From NCBI RefSeq assembly GCF_001675285.1, contig NZ_LSGQ01000028.1, positions 124,001 through 188,000 of the forward strand: DNA of 64,000 nucleotides, given 5' to 3'. The DNA is from Elizabethkingia miricola. GTDB lineage: Bacteria > Bacteroidota > Bacteroidia > Flavobacteriales > Weeksellaceae. The notes under the pieces were generated by a model. It did not search any database, was not told where the DNA came from, and saw only the letters and a list, made by a program, of their open reading frames with translations. Shown here one piece after another: positions 25,404 to 34,234 of the stretch. Both the position numbers and the translations under genes were made by a program. Each line of letters begins with the position of its first letter. The stretch's first letter is position 1.

Positions 25404-26282
25404 TCAATCCATTATAGTCTCTTTATATCGCTTTAGATACTCTTTGGGTGAATATTTCATAATAGTACGAAATACACGATTGAAATTGGTCAGGCTATTG
25501 AAACCACTATTGAAAGCAACAGAAGAAATACTGTTCATACCCGAAGATGTAAGCAGTTTACATGCCCGCTGCACGCGTAATTCATTGAGATACTGAATAT
25601 AAGTAATGCCTGTCCGTTTTTTGAATGATCTGCAAAATGCCTGTGGTGTAAGACAAGCTTGTTCTGCAATATCATCCAATGTAAGTTTTTGTTGGGCAAA
25701 GTGTTTCCTGATATAACTTTGAGCGTCTATAATTCTTTTATCGTTGTCAGAAATGTGATTAGACATATTCTTGCCAGCAGACAGTGGAATATGTGATGTT
25801 TTATTCTGCATAAGATTATTAAGAATCTTTACAAAGCAGATAATCTGTTCTATACCCTTTAGCTGTTGTAATTGTTTTATTTTACTGCTGATATCTGCTT
25901 TTAATTCTTGTGATACCTGAAAGCCAACTTCAGAATCAGATATAAAGTCTTTTAGTTCTTCAAATTCAGGTAAGTCAAAAACGCCGGAAATCTTCTTGTG
26001 AGGGTCAAAGAAAATAGAAATTGCATGAACTTTGTGTTTTTCATTTTTCTTAAAATCTGCTTTGAAAACATGAGCTTGATTAGCACCCAGATAAAAAATG
26101 TCTCCATCACTGAAATTCAATAAATTTTGCTCTATTGCCAATGTTCCGTGTCCTTTCACAATCCACATAATCTGTGTTTCGTCATGACGGTGGAAATAAG
26201 GATAAAAATGAGTCATAATATCTTCCTGAATACTAATACTTTTATTAGTATTGGCAGGCACAGAAAACTGAAGACTTTTCAT
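25404..26282 (-). CDS. AraC-family regulator of the hydroxyproline operon
   Basis: A 292-residue regulator. It has an N-terminal cupin sensor domain (FHRHDETQIMWIVKGHG, DGDIFYLGANQAHVF) and a C-terminal pair of helix-turn-helices (LDDIAEQACLTPQAFCRSFK; SISSVAFNSGFNSLTNFNRV). It is immediately upstream of the operon on the same strand and divergent from the Xaa-Pro aminopeptidase gene. It therefore probably senses hydroxyproline or a pathway intermediate and activates catabolism. The ligand is inferred. Confidence 0.85.
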   Translation of the reverse strand: MKSLQFSVPANTNKSISIQEDIMTHFYPYFHRHDETQIMWIVKGHGTLAIEQNLLNFSDGDIFYLGANQAHVFKADFKKNEKHKVHAISIFFDPHKKISGVFDLPEFEELKDFISDSEVGFQVSQELKADISSKIKQLQQLKGIEQIICFVKILNNLMQNKTSHIPLSAGKNMSNHISDNDKRIIDAQSYIRKHFAQQKLTLDDIAEQACLTPQAFCRSFKKRTGITYIQYLNELRVQRACKLLTSSGMNSISSVAFNSGFNSLTNFNRVFRTIMKYSPKEYLKRYKETIMD

Positions 26283-26301
26283 ATAAGCTAAACTATTTGG
26301 C

Positions 26302-26316
26302 CAGGTGTTAAAATAC
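26302..26316 (+). promoter_or_regulatory. Candidate AraC-regulator site, copy 2
   Basis: CAGGTGTTAAAATAC lies about 20 bp before the araC ATG, in the region shared with the divergent aminopeptidase gene. It is the inverse of copy 1 on the other side of araC. It may mediate autoregulation. Confidence 0.5.
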
Positions 26317-26456
26317 TGCCGAATTTAAGCAAAATATAAACACTGGATATCATATTAAAATCCAATCTTTACATCCTGTTTATTTTTCATAAGCAACCCC
26401 TTTGTAAACATTATAAAATCGTAACTTTAAACCTTTAAATAACCAATATTCATAAT

Positions 26457-27851
26457 ATGTTTTCATCACAAACTTATCAAGATAGAAGAGCCGTATTAAA
26501 AGGCAATGTGGCTAATGGAATTTTGTTGTTCCTGGGAAATATAGAAAACCCGGTAAATTTTGAGCACAACCCATATTACTTCCGCCAGGATAGTACATTT
26601 TTATATTACTTTGGAATTCAGGAACCCAGGATTGCAGCCATTATTGATATAGAGGAAAATAAAACCATTATCTTCGGAGATGAGCTTAGTATAGACGATA
26701 TAGTCTGGATGGGCAGACAGGAAACATTGAAGGAGAAAAGTCTAAAAGCTGGTGTACAGGAAACCTTACCATATGCAGAACTTTATAAATATATTCAGAA
26801 AGCCCAATCAGCAGGAAGAAAGGTACATTACCTTCCTCCATATCAGCCTTCCAATAAAATTTTGCTGGGTGATCTTCTTGAAACCAGAATCACAGAATTA
26901 CAGCCATCTGTTGAGTTCATTAAAGCAATTGTAAAACAGCGCTCTATAAAAGAGGCTCAGGAGATTGTACAGATAGAAGAAGCTATAAATGTATCCAATG
27001 AGATGCATTTATTGGCCATGCGTATTGCCCGACCAAGGGTTAAAGAATATGAGATTGCCAATGCAATCCAGCATCTTGCAGCAGATCAAGAATGTCAGAT
27101 GTCTTATCCACCTATTGTAACGATAAACGGAGGAATTCTTCATAACCATTACCGACTGAACACGCTAAAAAGTGGTGACCTTTTTCTGAATGATTCCGGT
27201 GCAGAAACTTCAATGGGTTATGCCGGTGATCTTACCAGAACCTTTCCGGTAGACAATACTTTTACAACTAAACAGAAAGAGATGTATGAAGTAGTTCTGA
27301 ATGCTTTTAATAATGCACAGCAATTATTAAAACCCGGAACTAAATTTAAAGATATTCATCTAAGGGCTTCACAATACCTGGTAGAGGGTCTTATAGATTT
27401 AGGATTAATGAAGGGTAATCCGGAAGAAGCTGTAAAAAATCATGCTCATGCTTTATTCTTCCAATGCGGATTAGGGCATATGATGGGATTGGATGTACAC
27501 GACATGGAAGATTTGGGTGAACAATATATTGGCTATACCGAAGCAGAGCCAAAAGACACTAAAACTTTTGGACTTAAATCTTTGCGTTTAGGTAAAACAT
27601 TGGAAACCGGATTTGTATTAACCGTAGAGCCGGGTATCTATATGATCCCGGAATTAATTGATATGTGGCAGGCGGAAAATAAAAATGCAGAATTTATCAA
27701 TTATGATAAAGTAAATGAATACCGGAATTTTGGCGGTGTACGTGTTGAAGATGATTTTCTGATTACCAACGACGGATACCGACTTTTAGGAAATGGACTT
27801 ATTAAAACGGTTGAAGAAATTGAAGATTACAGAACCCAACATTTAGCTTAA
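26457..27851 (+). CDS. M24 Xaa-Pro aminopeptidase (aminopeptidase P)
   Basis: A 464-residue cytoplasmic peptidase. An AMP_N domain fills the first ~170 residues, followed by the pita-bread fold. Its dinuclear-metal ligands are visible: Asp in NDSGAETS, Asp in AGDLTR, His in GLGHMMGLDVHD, Glu in TVEPGIYM and Glu in VRVEDDF. It removes an N-terminal residue preceding proline (or hydroxyproline). No signal peptide is seen. A dipeptidyl peptidase gene follows after 13 bases. Confidence 0.92.
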   Translation: MFSSQTYQDRRAVLKGNVANGILLFLGNIENPVNFEHNPYYFRQDSTFLYYFGIQEPRIAAIIDIEENKTIIFGDELSIDDIVWMGRQETLKEKSLKAGVQETLPYAELYKYIQKAQSAGRKVHYLPPYQPSNKILLGDLLETRITELQPSVEFIKAIVKQRSIKEAQEIVQIEEAINVSNEMHLLAMRIARPRVKEYEIANAIQHLAADQECQMSYPPIVTINGGILHNHYRLNTLKSGDLFLNDSGAETSMGYAGDLTRTFPVDNTFTTKQKEMYEVVLNAFNNAQQLLKPGTKFKDIHLRASQYLVEGLIDLGLMKGNPEEAVKNHAHALFFQCGLGHMMGLDVHDMEDLGEQYIGYTEAEPKDTKTFGLKSLRLGKTLETGFVLTVEPGIYMIPELIDMWQAENKNAEFINYDKVNEYRNFGGVRVEDDFLITNDGYRLLGNGLIKTVEEIEDYRTQHLA

Positions 27852-27864
27852 TTAAATACCAGAT

Positions 27865-30036
27865 ATGAAGAACATAAAAAAACTAGTTAACCTGGCGTTT
27901 TGTTATTTGTGCATTTCTCCACTGATAGCACAGAACAAACAATGGACGCCAGATGGTAATGCTTATTATTCGTTTACCAAAAACGGAATCGAGGTTGTAG
28001 ACCTTGTTAATTCCGGGAAAAATCAACCATTTCTTCCAAAAGAAGCACTTATTCCTACAGGAAGCTCAACACCGCTGAATGTACAAAGTTTTCAGGTGTC
28101 TCCGGACGGGAATAATCTGTTATTATTTGCCAATACAAAACGTGTATGGCGGGTGAATACAAAAGGGGATTATTGGGTTTTCAATAAAAATTCAAAGAAA
28201 CTTACACAGCTGGGCAAAGGTTTACCCGAAGCCTCTCTTATGTTTGCTAAATTTTCACCAGACGGTAAGAAGGTAGCTTATGTGTCTAAACACAATATTT
28301 ATATTGAGGATCTTGCAAACAATAAACTAAATAAGATAACCAACGACGGCACCGATAGAATGATTAATGGAACATTCGACTGGGCATATGAAGAAGAATT
28401 CGGTGCTAAAGATGGTTTCAGATGGTCTCCGGATGGGAGTAAAATTGCTTACTGGAAGCTGGATGCCAATGGCACTAAAAACTTTTTGATGATTAATAAT
28501 ACCGATAGTCTGTATTCATTTACTATTCCGGTAGAATATCCAAAAGTAGGAGAGAACCCTTCAGGTTGCAGCATCTGGTTTTATGACCTTTCCACCAATA
28601 CCACAAAAAAAGCTAATATAGAAGGAGATGAAGTACAGCATTATATTCCGAGAATGGAATGGGTATTGGATTCTAAATCAATAATTTTACAACAGCTGAA
28701 CAGAAAACAAAACCAGAGCAAAATTATTCTGGCAAATGCTTCTACAGGAGCTAGTAAAGCTATCCAGTCGGAATCTGATCCGGCATGGATTGATGTAAAA
28801 ACAATGTGGAATGATGGTGACCCAAGCGGATGGGATTGGATCAATAACGGGAAGGAATTCCTTTGGCTATCCGAAAAAGATGGCTGGAGACATATTTATA
28901 AAATAGATATGAACGGAAAGGAAACATTAATTACAAAAGATGCTTTTGATGTTATAAAGCCAGAGTTTTTTGATGTGCCTAATAAGCTGATCTATTTTTC
29001 AGCTTCACCTAAAAATGCTGCTCAGGAATATTTATATAAAGTGAGTCTGGATGGGGGGAAAGCAGAAAGAATTACACCGGAAGCCTATACAGGATCTAAC
29101 AAATATACGATATCGCCAAACGGAAAGCTCGCTATATTCAATAACAGTAGTGTAGATGGTGTTTCTGCAGGTACAGTAATCTCTCTTCCTGACCATAAAG
29201 AATTGGTAGCTGCAAAGAGATCCGCAAAAGCAGATCCTGCAAAATCTAAAGCAGAATTTTTCCAGATAACAACCCAAGATGGTGTTACTTTAGATGGATG
29301 GGTAGTAAAACCTAAAAACTTTGATCCAACAAAAAAATATCCAATTGTTTTCACAGTATATGGTGAACCCGGATCCCAAACAGTAACGGATAATTTCTAC
29401 ACAGGCTGGAACAGCTTATATATTGGTGATATGGCTCAGGACGGCTATCTGTATGTTTCTCTTGAAAATCGTGGTACACCTGCTCCAAAAGGACGTGAAT
29501 GGAGAAAATCCGTTTACCGTAAAATCGGACAGCTTAATATTCGGGATCAGGCAATGGGTGCCAAAGCTTTATTTGCAAAATGGCCATATATAGATACTTC
29601 CAGAGTTGCTGTATGGGGCTGGAGTGGTGGTGGATCTTCCACATTAAACCTTTTAGGTCAGTATCCTGAAATTTACCAAACAGGAATCGCCATTGCACCT
29701 GTAGCCAATCAGCTATTTTACGATAATATTTATCAGGAAAGATACATGGGGCTTCCACAAGAAAACAGAGAAGATTTTGTAAAGGGTTCTCCTTTGGCTT
29801 ATGCAAAAAACCTGAAAGGAAATCTTTTATTGGTTCATGGAACTGGTGATGACAATGTACACTATCAGAATACTGAAGTCTATATTAATGAGTTGGTAAA
29901 ATACAACAAGCAATTCCAGTTGATGTCTTACCCTAACAGAACCCATTCTATTAGTGAGGGGGAAGGAACATCGCTTCACCTCGCAACGATGTTTACGAAA
30001 TATTTAAAAGAACATTGTCCTCCGGGAGGAAGGTAA
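27865..30036 (+). CDS. S9 family dipeptidyl peptidase, DPP-IV-like
   Basis: A 723-residue exported enzyme (signal peptide to PLIAQ). A beta-propeller domain carries DWAYEEEF, the DPP-IV double-Glu motif that binds the substrate N-terminus. The hydrolase domain has the nucleophile in GWSGGG (Ser about 587), the acid in GTGDDNVH (about 662) and the His in NRTHSI (about 694). GWSGGG replaces the more usual GWSYGG. It removes X-Pro dipeptides in the periplasm or at the surface. It pairs with the aminopeptidase P gene, supporting use of proline-rich peptides. Confidence 0.9.
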   Translation: MKNIKKLVNLAFCYLCISPLIAQNKQWTPDGNAYYSFTKNGIEVVDLVNSGKNQPFLPKEALIPTGSSTPLNVQSFQVSPDGNNLLLFANTKRVWRVNTKGDYWVFNKNSKKLTQLGKGLPEASLMFAKFSPDGKKVAYVSKHNIYIEDLANNKLNKITNDGTDRMINGTFDWAYEEEFGAKDGFRWSPDGSKIAYWKLDANGTKNFLMINNTDSLYSFTIPVEYPKVGENPSGCSIWFYDLSTNTTKKANIEGDEVQHYIPRMEWVLDSKSIILQQLNRKQNQSKIILANASTGASKAIQSESDPAWIDVKTMWNDGDPSGWDWINNGKEFLWLSEKDGWRHIYKIDMNGKETLITKDAFDVIKPEFFDVPNKLIYFSASPKNAAQEYLYKVSLDGGKAERITPEAYTGSNKYTISPNGKLAIFNNSSVDGVSAGTVISLPDHKELVAAKRSAKADPAKSKAEFFQITTQDGVTLDGWVVKPKNFDPTKKYPIVFTVYGEPGSQTVTDNFYTGWNSLYIGDMAQDGYLYVSLENRGTPAPKGREWRKSVYRKIGQLNIRDQAMGAKALFAKWPYIDTSRVAVWGWSGGGSSTLNLLGQYPEIYQTGIAIAPVANQLFYDNIYQERYMGLPQENREDFVKGSPLAYAKNLKGNLLLVHGTGDDNVHYQNTEVYINELVKYNKQFQLMSYPNRTHSISEGEGTSLHLATMFTKYLKEHCPPGGR

Positions 30037-30042
30037 CAAATA

Positions 30043-30070
30043 AAAAATCCCACATTTCTGTGGGATTTTT
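30043..30070. terminator. Terminator between DPP-IV-like gene and transaldolase
   Basis: AAAAATCCCA and TGGGATTTTT form a 10-bp stem with flanking A and T runs, between convergent genes. Confidence 0.88.
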
Positions 30071-30091
30071 TATTTTATGCTATCTCATTAA

Positions 30092-30745
30092 CTATCCAAG
30101 TTTCTTAGCATCAGCTACAAACTGAGCTAAACCAAGATCTGTTAATGGGTGCTTTAACAAGCCAAGGATTGAAGGTAACGGAGATGTAATAACATCTGCA
30201 CCAATCTTAGCACAGTTAATAATGTGCATAGGACTACGGATAGATGCTGCTAAAATCTCAGTATCATACATATAGTTGTTATAGATTGTTCTGATTTCCT
30301 CGATTAGGTTAAGACCGTCCGTAGAAATATCATCAAGACGTCCTAAGAAAGGAGAAACATAAGTAGCTCCGGCTTTAGCAGCTAAAAGCGCCTGACCTGC
30401 AGAGAAAATTAATGTACAGTTCGTTTTAATTCCTTTCTCAGAAAAATATTTCAACGCCTTTACACCATCTTTAATCATAGGGATCTTCACTACGATATTT
30501 GGGTGGATAGCAGCTAATTCTTCTCCTTCTTTAATCATTTCCTCATAAGTAGTAGAAAGAACTTCAGCAGAAATATCACCATCTACAATCTCACAGATTA
30601 TTTTATAATGCTGCTTAATAGCCTCAGCTCCGCTAATACCTTCCTTCGCCATCAAAGACGGGTTGGTCGTTACACCATCAAGAATTCCTAAATCTTGTGC
30701 TTCTTTAATCTGCTCTAAATTGGCTGTGTCGATAAAAAATTTCAT
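30092..30745 (-). CDS. TalC-type transaldolase / fructose-6-phosphate aldolase family
   Basis: A 217-residue TIM-barrel with [20 protein letters not shown] at the N-terminus, [23 protein letters not shown] (Schiff-base Lys) and [12 protein letters not shown]. These are the marks of the short transaldolase subfamily in the pentose phosphate pathway. A GTG 27 bases upstream also keeps the frame. The ATG is preferred because it gives the conserved N-terminus and because a -7 box overlaps the GTG. Transaldolase activity is more likely than F6P aldolase, but the two cannot be separated by inspection. Confidence 0.9.
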   Translation of the reverse strand: MKFFIDTANLEQIKEAQDLGILDGVTTNPSLMAKEGISGAEAIKQHYKIICEIVDGDISAEVLSTTYEEMIKEGEELAAIHPNIVVKIPMIKDGVKALKYFSEKGIKTNCTLIFSAGQALLAAKAGATYVSPFLGRLDDISTDGLNLIEEIRTIYNNYMYDTEILAASIRSPMHIINCAKIGADVITSPLPSILGLLKHPLTDLGLAQFVADAKKLG

Positions 30746-30771
30746 TTCTCTTTTAGATTTATAAACTTTCA

Positions 30772-30779
30772 CAAAGATA
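30772..30779 (-). promoter_or_regulatory. -7 box for the transaldolase gene
   Basis: The minus strand reads TATCTTTG, 26 bp before the ATG at 30745. It overlaps the competing GTG, which argues against that start. Confidence 0.55.
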
Positions 30780-30842
30780 CGATTTGCTTTGGCATTCCGA
30801 AAAAATAATATAAGTTCTTCCTTTTACTATCCGTAAAAGCTT

Positions 30843-30850
30843 TATTTTTG
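30843..30850 (+). promoter_or_regulatory. -7 box for pepE
   Basis: TATTTTTG lies 22 bp before the ATG at 30873 and just before the alternative TTG at 30852. Confidence 0.5.
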
Positions 30851-30872
30851 TTTGTCTATACAACATATATAT

Positions 30873-31571
30873 ATGAACATACTCTTAGCGTCCACTTCTA
30901 CATTATTTGGCGGACAATATTTAGAATACATTCGGGAAGAAATTATAAAGCTATTCAACGGAGCAGACGAAATTATCTTTGTACCATTTGCACGTCCGGG
31001 AGGTATTTCTCATGATGAATATACAGATAAAGCAAGAAGTTTTTTTTCTACCATTAATATAAAAGTAAAAGGATTACATGAATTCGATAATCCTGTAGAA
31101 GCATTAAACGAAGCTAAAGGTTACTTTACTGGAGGTGGTAATACATTCCTTTTGGTAAAGACCTTACATGAAAAGGGATTACTTTCTGTATTGAAACAAA
31201 ACGTAGAAAGTGGTAAACCTTATATGGGAGCCAGTGCCGGATCTAATATCGGGGGACTTAATATGAGAACGACCAATGATATGCCTATTGTATATCCACC
31301 AAGTTTTGAATGTATGGGATTGGTACCCTTTAATCTGAATCCGCATTATCTTGATCCTAATCCGGAATTACACCATAATGGTGAAACTAGAGAAACCCGT
31401 ATTCTGGAATTCTTAACCCAGAATGATACGCCGGTTGTAGGATTGCGTGAAGGAAACTGGATCCGAAGAATTGGCGATAAAATAACAACTGAAGGTTCTG
31501 AATTAACCAGAATTTTTGAAAGGGGCAAAGAACCTTATGAAATAGAAGCCGGAAGTGAACTGAGATTTTAA
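30873..31571 (+). CDS. pepE: Dipeptidase E (alpha-aspartyl dipeptidase)
   Basis: A 232-residue S51 peptidase. It starts MNILLASTSTLFGG, has FTGGGNTFLLVK and carries the nucleophile in MGASAGSN (Ser121). Peptidase E hydrolyses dipeptides with N-terminal aspartate. The start is set at the ATG; a TTG seven codons earlier would place the start directly after the -7 box. It is divergent from the transaldolase gene and convergent with a thioesterase gene, with a hairpin repeat in between. Confidence 0.9.
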   Translation: MNILLASTSTLFGGQYLEYIREEIIKLFNGADEIIFVPFARPGGISHDEYTDKARSFFSTINIKVKGLHEFDNPVEALNEAKGYFTGGGNTFLLVKTLHEKGLLSVLKQNVESGKPYMGASAGSNIGGLNMRTTNDMPIVYPPSFECMGLVPFNLNPHYLDPNPELHHNGETRETRILEFLTQNDTPVVGLREGNWIRRIGDKITTEGSELTRIFERGKEPYEIEAGSELRF

Positions 31572-31715
31572 AATAAAAGGTTGTCACAAAACCAAAAGTA
31601 TTATTCTTTGTCATCCTGAGCCTGTCAAAGGATCTTTGACTATTAGTACTTTATTAATGACAATGTTTCGACCAAGCTCAACATGACATCTTTTGAGACA
31701 ACCTCTTTTTATTTT
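31570..31715. repeat. Long hairpin repeat element A (MITE-like), also a likely terminator
   Basis: The ends AAAATAAAAGGTTGTC and GACAACCTCTTTTTATTTT are near-perfect inverted repeats spanning 146 bp. A second inner inverted repeat contains TCCTGAGCCTGTCAAAGG. The architecture and the core CTGAGCCTGTC match element B at 62787-62927. It fills the whole gap between two convergent genes. Confidence 0.7.
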
Positions 31716-31719
31716 GTAA

Positions 31720-32124
31720 CTAAAAGTGTTTATCCATAAGTTCCATTAACCAGTCCGGACACTTGACAACTTTATTTTTTTCAGCATCCAAAAAGAAAAG
31801 AGTAGTGGATGCCTCCGTCAATTTTTCACCCTCTTCATTATATATTTCATAATCGAAAATAATCCGAACTCCCGGACGCTCTTTTACCTTCACTTCAATC
31901 CTAAGTTCCTGATCATAAAGAGCTGGCTTCAGATATTTAATATTATACTCCGAAACCGGAAGCCAAATTCCACGTTTTTCAATCTCATCATATGACATTC
32001 CGATACCCCGAAAAAGTTCCACACGAGCCACCTCAAAATAGGTTGCATAGTTACCATAATATACATATTTCATGGGGTCAGTTTCAGCGTATCTAACTCT
32101 TAATGTGCAAGTTGTACTAATCAT
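31720..32124 (-). CDS. 4HBT hotdog-fold acyl-CoA thioesterase
   Basis: A 134-residue hotdog-fold protein. RYAETDPMKYVYYGNYATYFEVAR carries the catalytic Asp region of the YbgC/FadM type. It hydrolyses acyl-CoA esters, but the chain-length preference is unknown. It is divergent from dnaA and has a clear -7 box. Confidence 0.88.
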   Translation of the reverse strand: MISTTCTLRVRYAETDPMKYVYYGNYATYFEVARVELFRGIGMSYDEIEKRGIWLPVSEYNIKYLKPALYDQELRIEVKVKERPGVRIIFDYEIYNEEGEKLTEASTTLFFLDAEKNKVVKCPDWLMELMDKHF

Positions 32125-32146
32125 TTTAAGTCTTTATCTATACTTA

Positions 32147-32154
32147 CAAATATA
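32147..32154 (-). promoter_or_regulatory. -7 box for the thioesterase gene
   Basis: The minus strand reads TATATTTG, 22 bp before the ATG at 32124. Confidence 0.5.
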
Positions 32155-32252
32155 TTTTTTAATAAGCAAGAGTCAAATATTTTTTTTTACTAATTTTAAT
32201 TTTCATATTTGTCATCCTGTTATTTTCAAGACGCAAAAATTACTATCTTTCT

Positions 32253-33707
32253 ATGGAGCAGAACATTACTTTGATTTGGGACAATTGCCTCAGCTTTATG
32301 AGGGATAATCTCAATTCTATTGAGGAAAAAGAAGGTGTTAATAAATTAGACGATTCCTTCGATTTACTCTTTTCAAAAGTAAAGCCTGTTTCTTTATTAG
32401 AAAAGAACCTGACATTACAGGTTCCAAGTGATTTCTATCGTGAATATATTGAAGATAATTACCTATCTCTTCTTTCAGCAGCTTTAAAGAAAAACATCGG
32501 TAAAGGTGTAAAGCTTTGGTATTCTGTAATGGAAAACAAACCGGTAGGAAAAGTTCCACCAGTAACTATACAGATGAAAGGTCAGTCTATACAGACACCA
32601 AGACCTCAGGAAGTAAGAAATCCTGCTTACGCTCAGAATGTAGTAAATCCATTTGTAGTTCCGGGAATTAAGAAAGTTAATATAGACAGCCAGCTGAATC
32701 CTTCATTGTCTTTTGATAATTTTATTGAAGGGGAGAGCAATAAATTTGCTTCTACAGTAGCAAGAACTATTGCTAAAAGACCAGGAGCAACATCCTTTAA
32801 TCCATTATTCCTTCACGGAGGTGTTGGGGTAGGGAAAACCCACATTGCACATGCAATCGGACTGGAGGTTAAGAATCTTTATCCTGAGAAAGTAGTACTA
32901 TATGTATCCTCCGAGAAGTTTATTCAGCAGTTCGTATCCGCAGCTAAAGCTCAGAACAAAACAGATTTTGCCAACTTTTATCAGATGATAGATGTGTGGA
33001 TTATCGATGATGTACAGTTCTTATCCAGCAAAGTTGCAACACAGGATATGTTCTTCCATATTTTCGATCATCTTCACCAAAATGGTAAGCAGATTATCCT
33101 GACATCGGATAAGGCACCTGCTGACATTCAGGATATTCAGGAAAGAATTGTTTCCCGATTCAAATGGGGATTATCTGCAGAGATTAAGTCACCGGATTAT
33201 GATACCAGGAAGAAAATCGTTGTAAACAAACTACACCGCGATGGTATTGTACTGGACAACGAGCTTATAGATTATCTTGCAACAGAAGTTAACTCTAATG
33301 TAAGAGAGCTTATCGGTATTATCAATTCAGTTATTGCACACTCTATGATTGTTAAGTCTGAACTTACAATCGGATTGTTGAAAGATACAATTAGTAAGAT
33401 TGCTGCTAATCAGAAAAAGACAATAAATATCGCTTATATTCAGGATGTAGTATGTAAATATTTTGGTCTTCAAAAGGACAGACTATTATCCAAAACCAGA
33501 AAACGTGAGGTAGCATTACCTCGTCAGCTAGCTATGTATTTTGCTAAAGAATACACCAATGCTACTTTTACAAAAATCGGTGAAGAGATGGGAGGTAAAG
33601 ACCACTCAACCGTAATGTACGCATGTGACACAATCCGTGACGTTGCGAAAGTAGATAAGGAAATGAAGAAATTCATTAAAGAAATTAAGGATAAGATATT
33701 TGAATAA
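32253..33707 (+). CDS. dnaA: Chromosomal replication initiator DnaA
   Basis: A 484-residue initiator. It has an N-terminal domain beginning MEQNITLIWDNCL, a variable linker (about residues 95-145), and an AAA+ domain with Walker A GGVGVGKTH (about 188-197) and Walker B VWIIDDVQFL. The C-terminal box-binding helix-turn-helix contains GGKDHSTVMYACDTI. It loads the replicative helicase at oriC. An imperfect -7 box (TATCTTTC) lies two bases before the ATG. No cluster of TTATCCACA boxes is seen around the gene. Confidence 0.96.
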   Translation: MEQNITLIWDNCLSFMRDNLNSIEEKEGVNKLDDSFDLLFSKVKPVSLLEKNLTLQVPSDFYREYIEDNYLSLLSAALKKNIGKGVKLWYSVMENKPVGKVPPVTIQMKGQSIQTPRPQEVRNPAYAQNVVNPFVVPGIKKVNIDSQLNPSLSFDNFIEGESNKFASTVARTIAKRPGATSFNPLFLHGGVGVGKTHIAHAIGLEVKNLYPEKVVLYVSSEKFIQQFVSAAKAQNKTDFANFYQMIDVWIIDDVQFLSSKVATQDMFFHIFDHLHQNGKQIILTSDKAPADIQDIQERIVSRFKWGLSAEIKSPDYDTRKKIVVNKLHRDGIVLDNELIDYLATEVNSNVRELIGIINSVIAHSMIVKSELTIGLLKDTISKIAANQKKTINIAYIQDVVCKYFGLQKDRLLSKTRKREVALPRQLAMYFAKEYTNATFTKIGEEMGGKDHSTVMYACDTIRDVAKVDKEMKKFIKEIKDKIFE

Positions 33708-33720
33708 TAGCTACTAACTG

Positions 33721-33745
33721 ACTGTTTACTTTTATAGTAAACAGT
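33721..33745 (+). terminator. Hairpin after dnaA
   Basis: ACTGTTTACT and AGTAAACAGT form a perfect 10-bp stem around TTTAT, followed by a T-rich stretch. Confidence 0.75.
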
Positions 33746-33773
33746 ATATTTTCTTCTGTAAATTTATACTAGC

Positions 33774-34223
33774 ATGAAAATTTTAATGGTCTGTCTGGGC
33801 AATATTTGCCGGTCTCCTTTAGCTGAAGGAATTCTAAAATCTAAACTTCCGGACCATTATATAGTAGACAGCGCCGGAACAATATCTATGCATGAAGGCA
33901 ATCATCCTGATAAACGCTCTGTGAAAGCTGCGGCGTTACACAATATAGATATTTCCAAACAGCGTTCCCGTCCCATTCAGCCCAAAGATTTAGAGTCTTT
34001 TGACAGAATATACTGTATGGACCGTAATAATCTGAAAGACGTATCTGCCATGGCTAAAAATGAAGAACAAAGACAAAAAATATCTTTGATACTCGATGTT
34101 CTTCATGATAACAACAATATCGAAGTTCCCGATCCATATTGGGGAAATCAGCAGGATTTTGAAGATGTATTTCAGCTACTGAACAAAGCCTGTGATATTA
34201 TAAAATCTCAACTCTCAGAATAA
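33774..34223 (+). CDS. Low-molecular-weight protein tyrosine phosphatase
   Basis: A 149-residue phosphatase with the P-loop CLGNICRS (Cys7-x5-Arg13) at the N-terminus and the general-acid Asp in VPDPYWGN. The fold and length match the LMW-PTP/arsenate reductase-like group. It may dephosphorylate bacterial tyrosine kinases. It is followed after 11 bases by an RsmI-like gene, so the two probably share an mRNA. Confidence 0.9.
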   Translation: MKILMVCLGNICRSPLAEGILKSKLPDHYIVDSAGTISMHEGNHPDKRSVKAAALHNIDISKQRSRPIQPKDLESFDRIYCMDRNNLKDVSAMAKNEEQRQKISLILDVLHDNNNIEVPDPYWGNQQDFEDVFQLLNKACDIIKSQLSE

Positions 34224-34234
34224 AAACAGAACCA

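Noticed and set aside
31720-33774. A replication origin next to dnaA
   Set aside because: Only a single near-match to a DnaA box (TTATCCATA, inside the thioesterase gene) was found; there is no cluster of boxes or AT-rich unwinding region beyond the general background.
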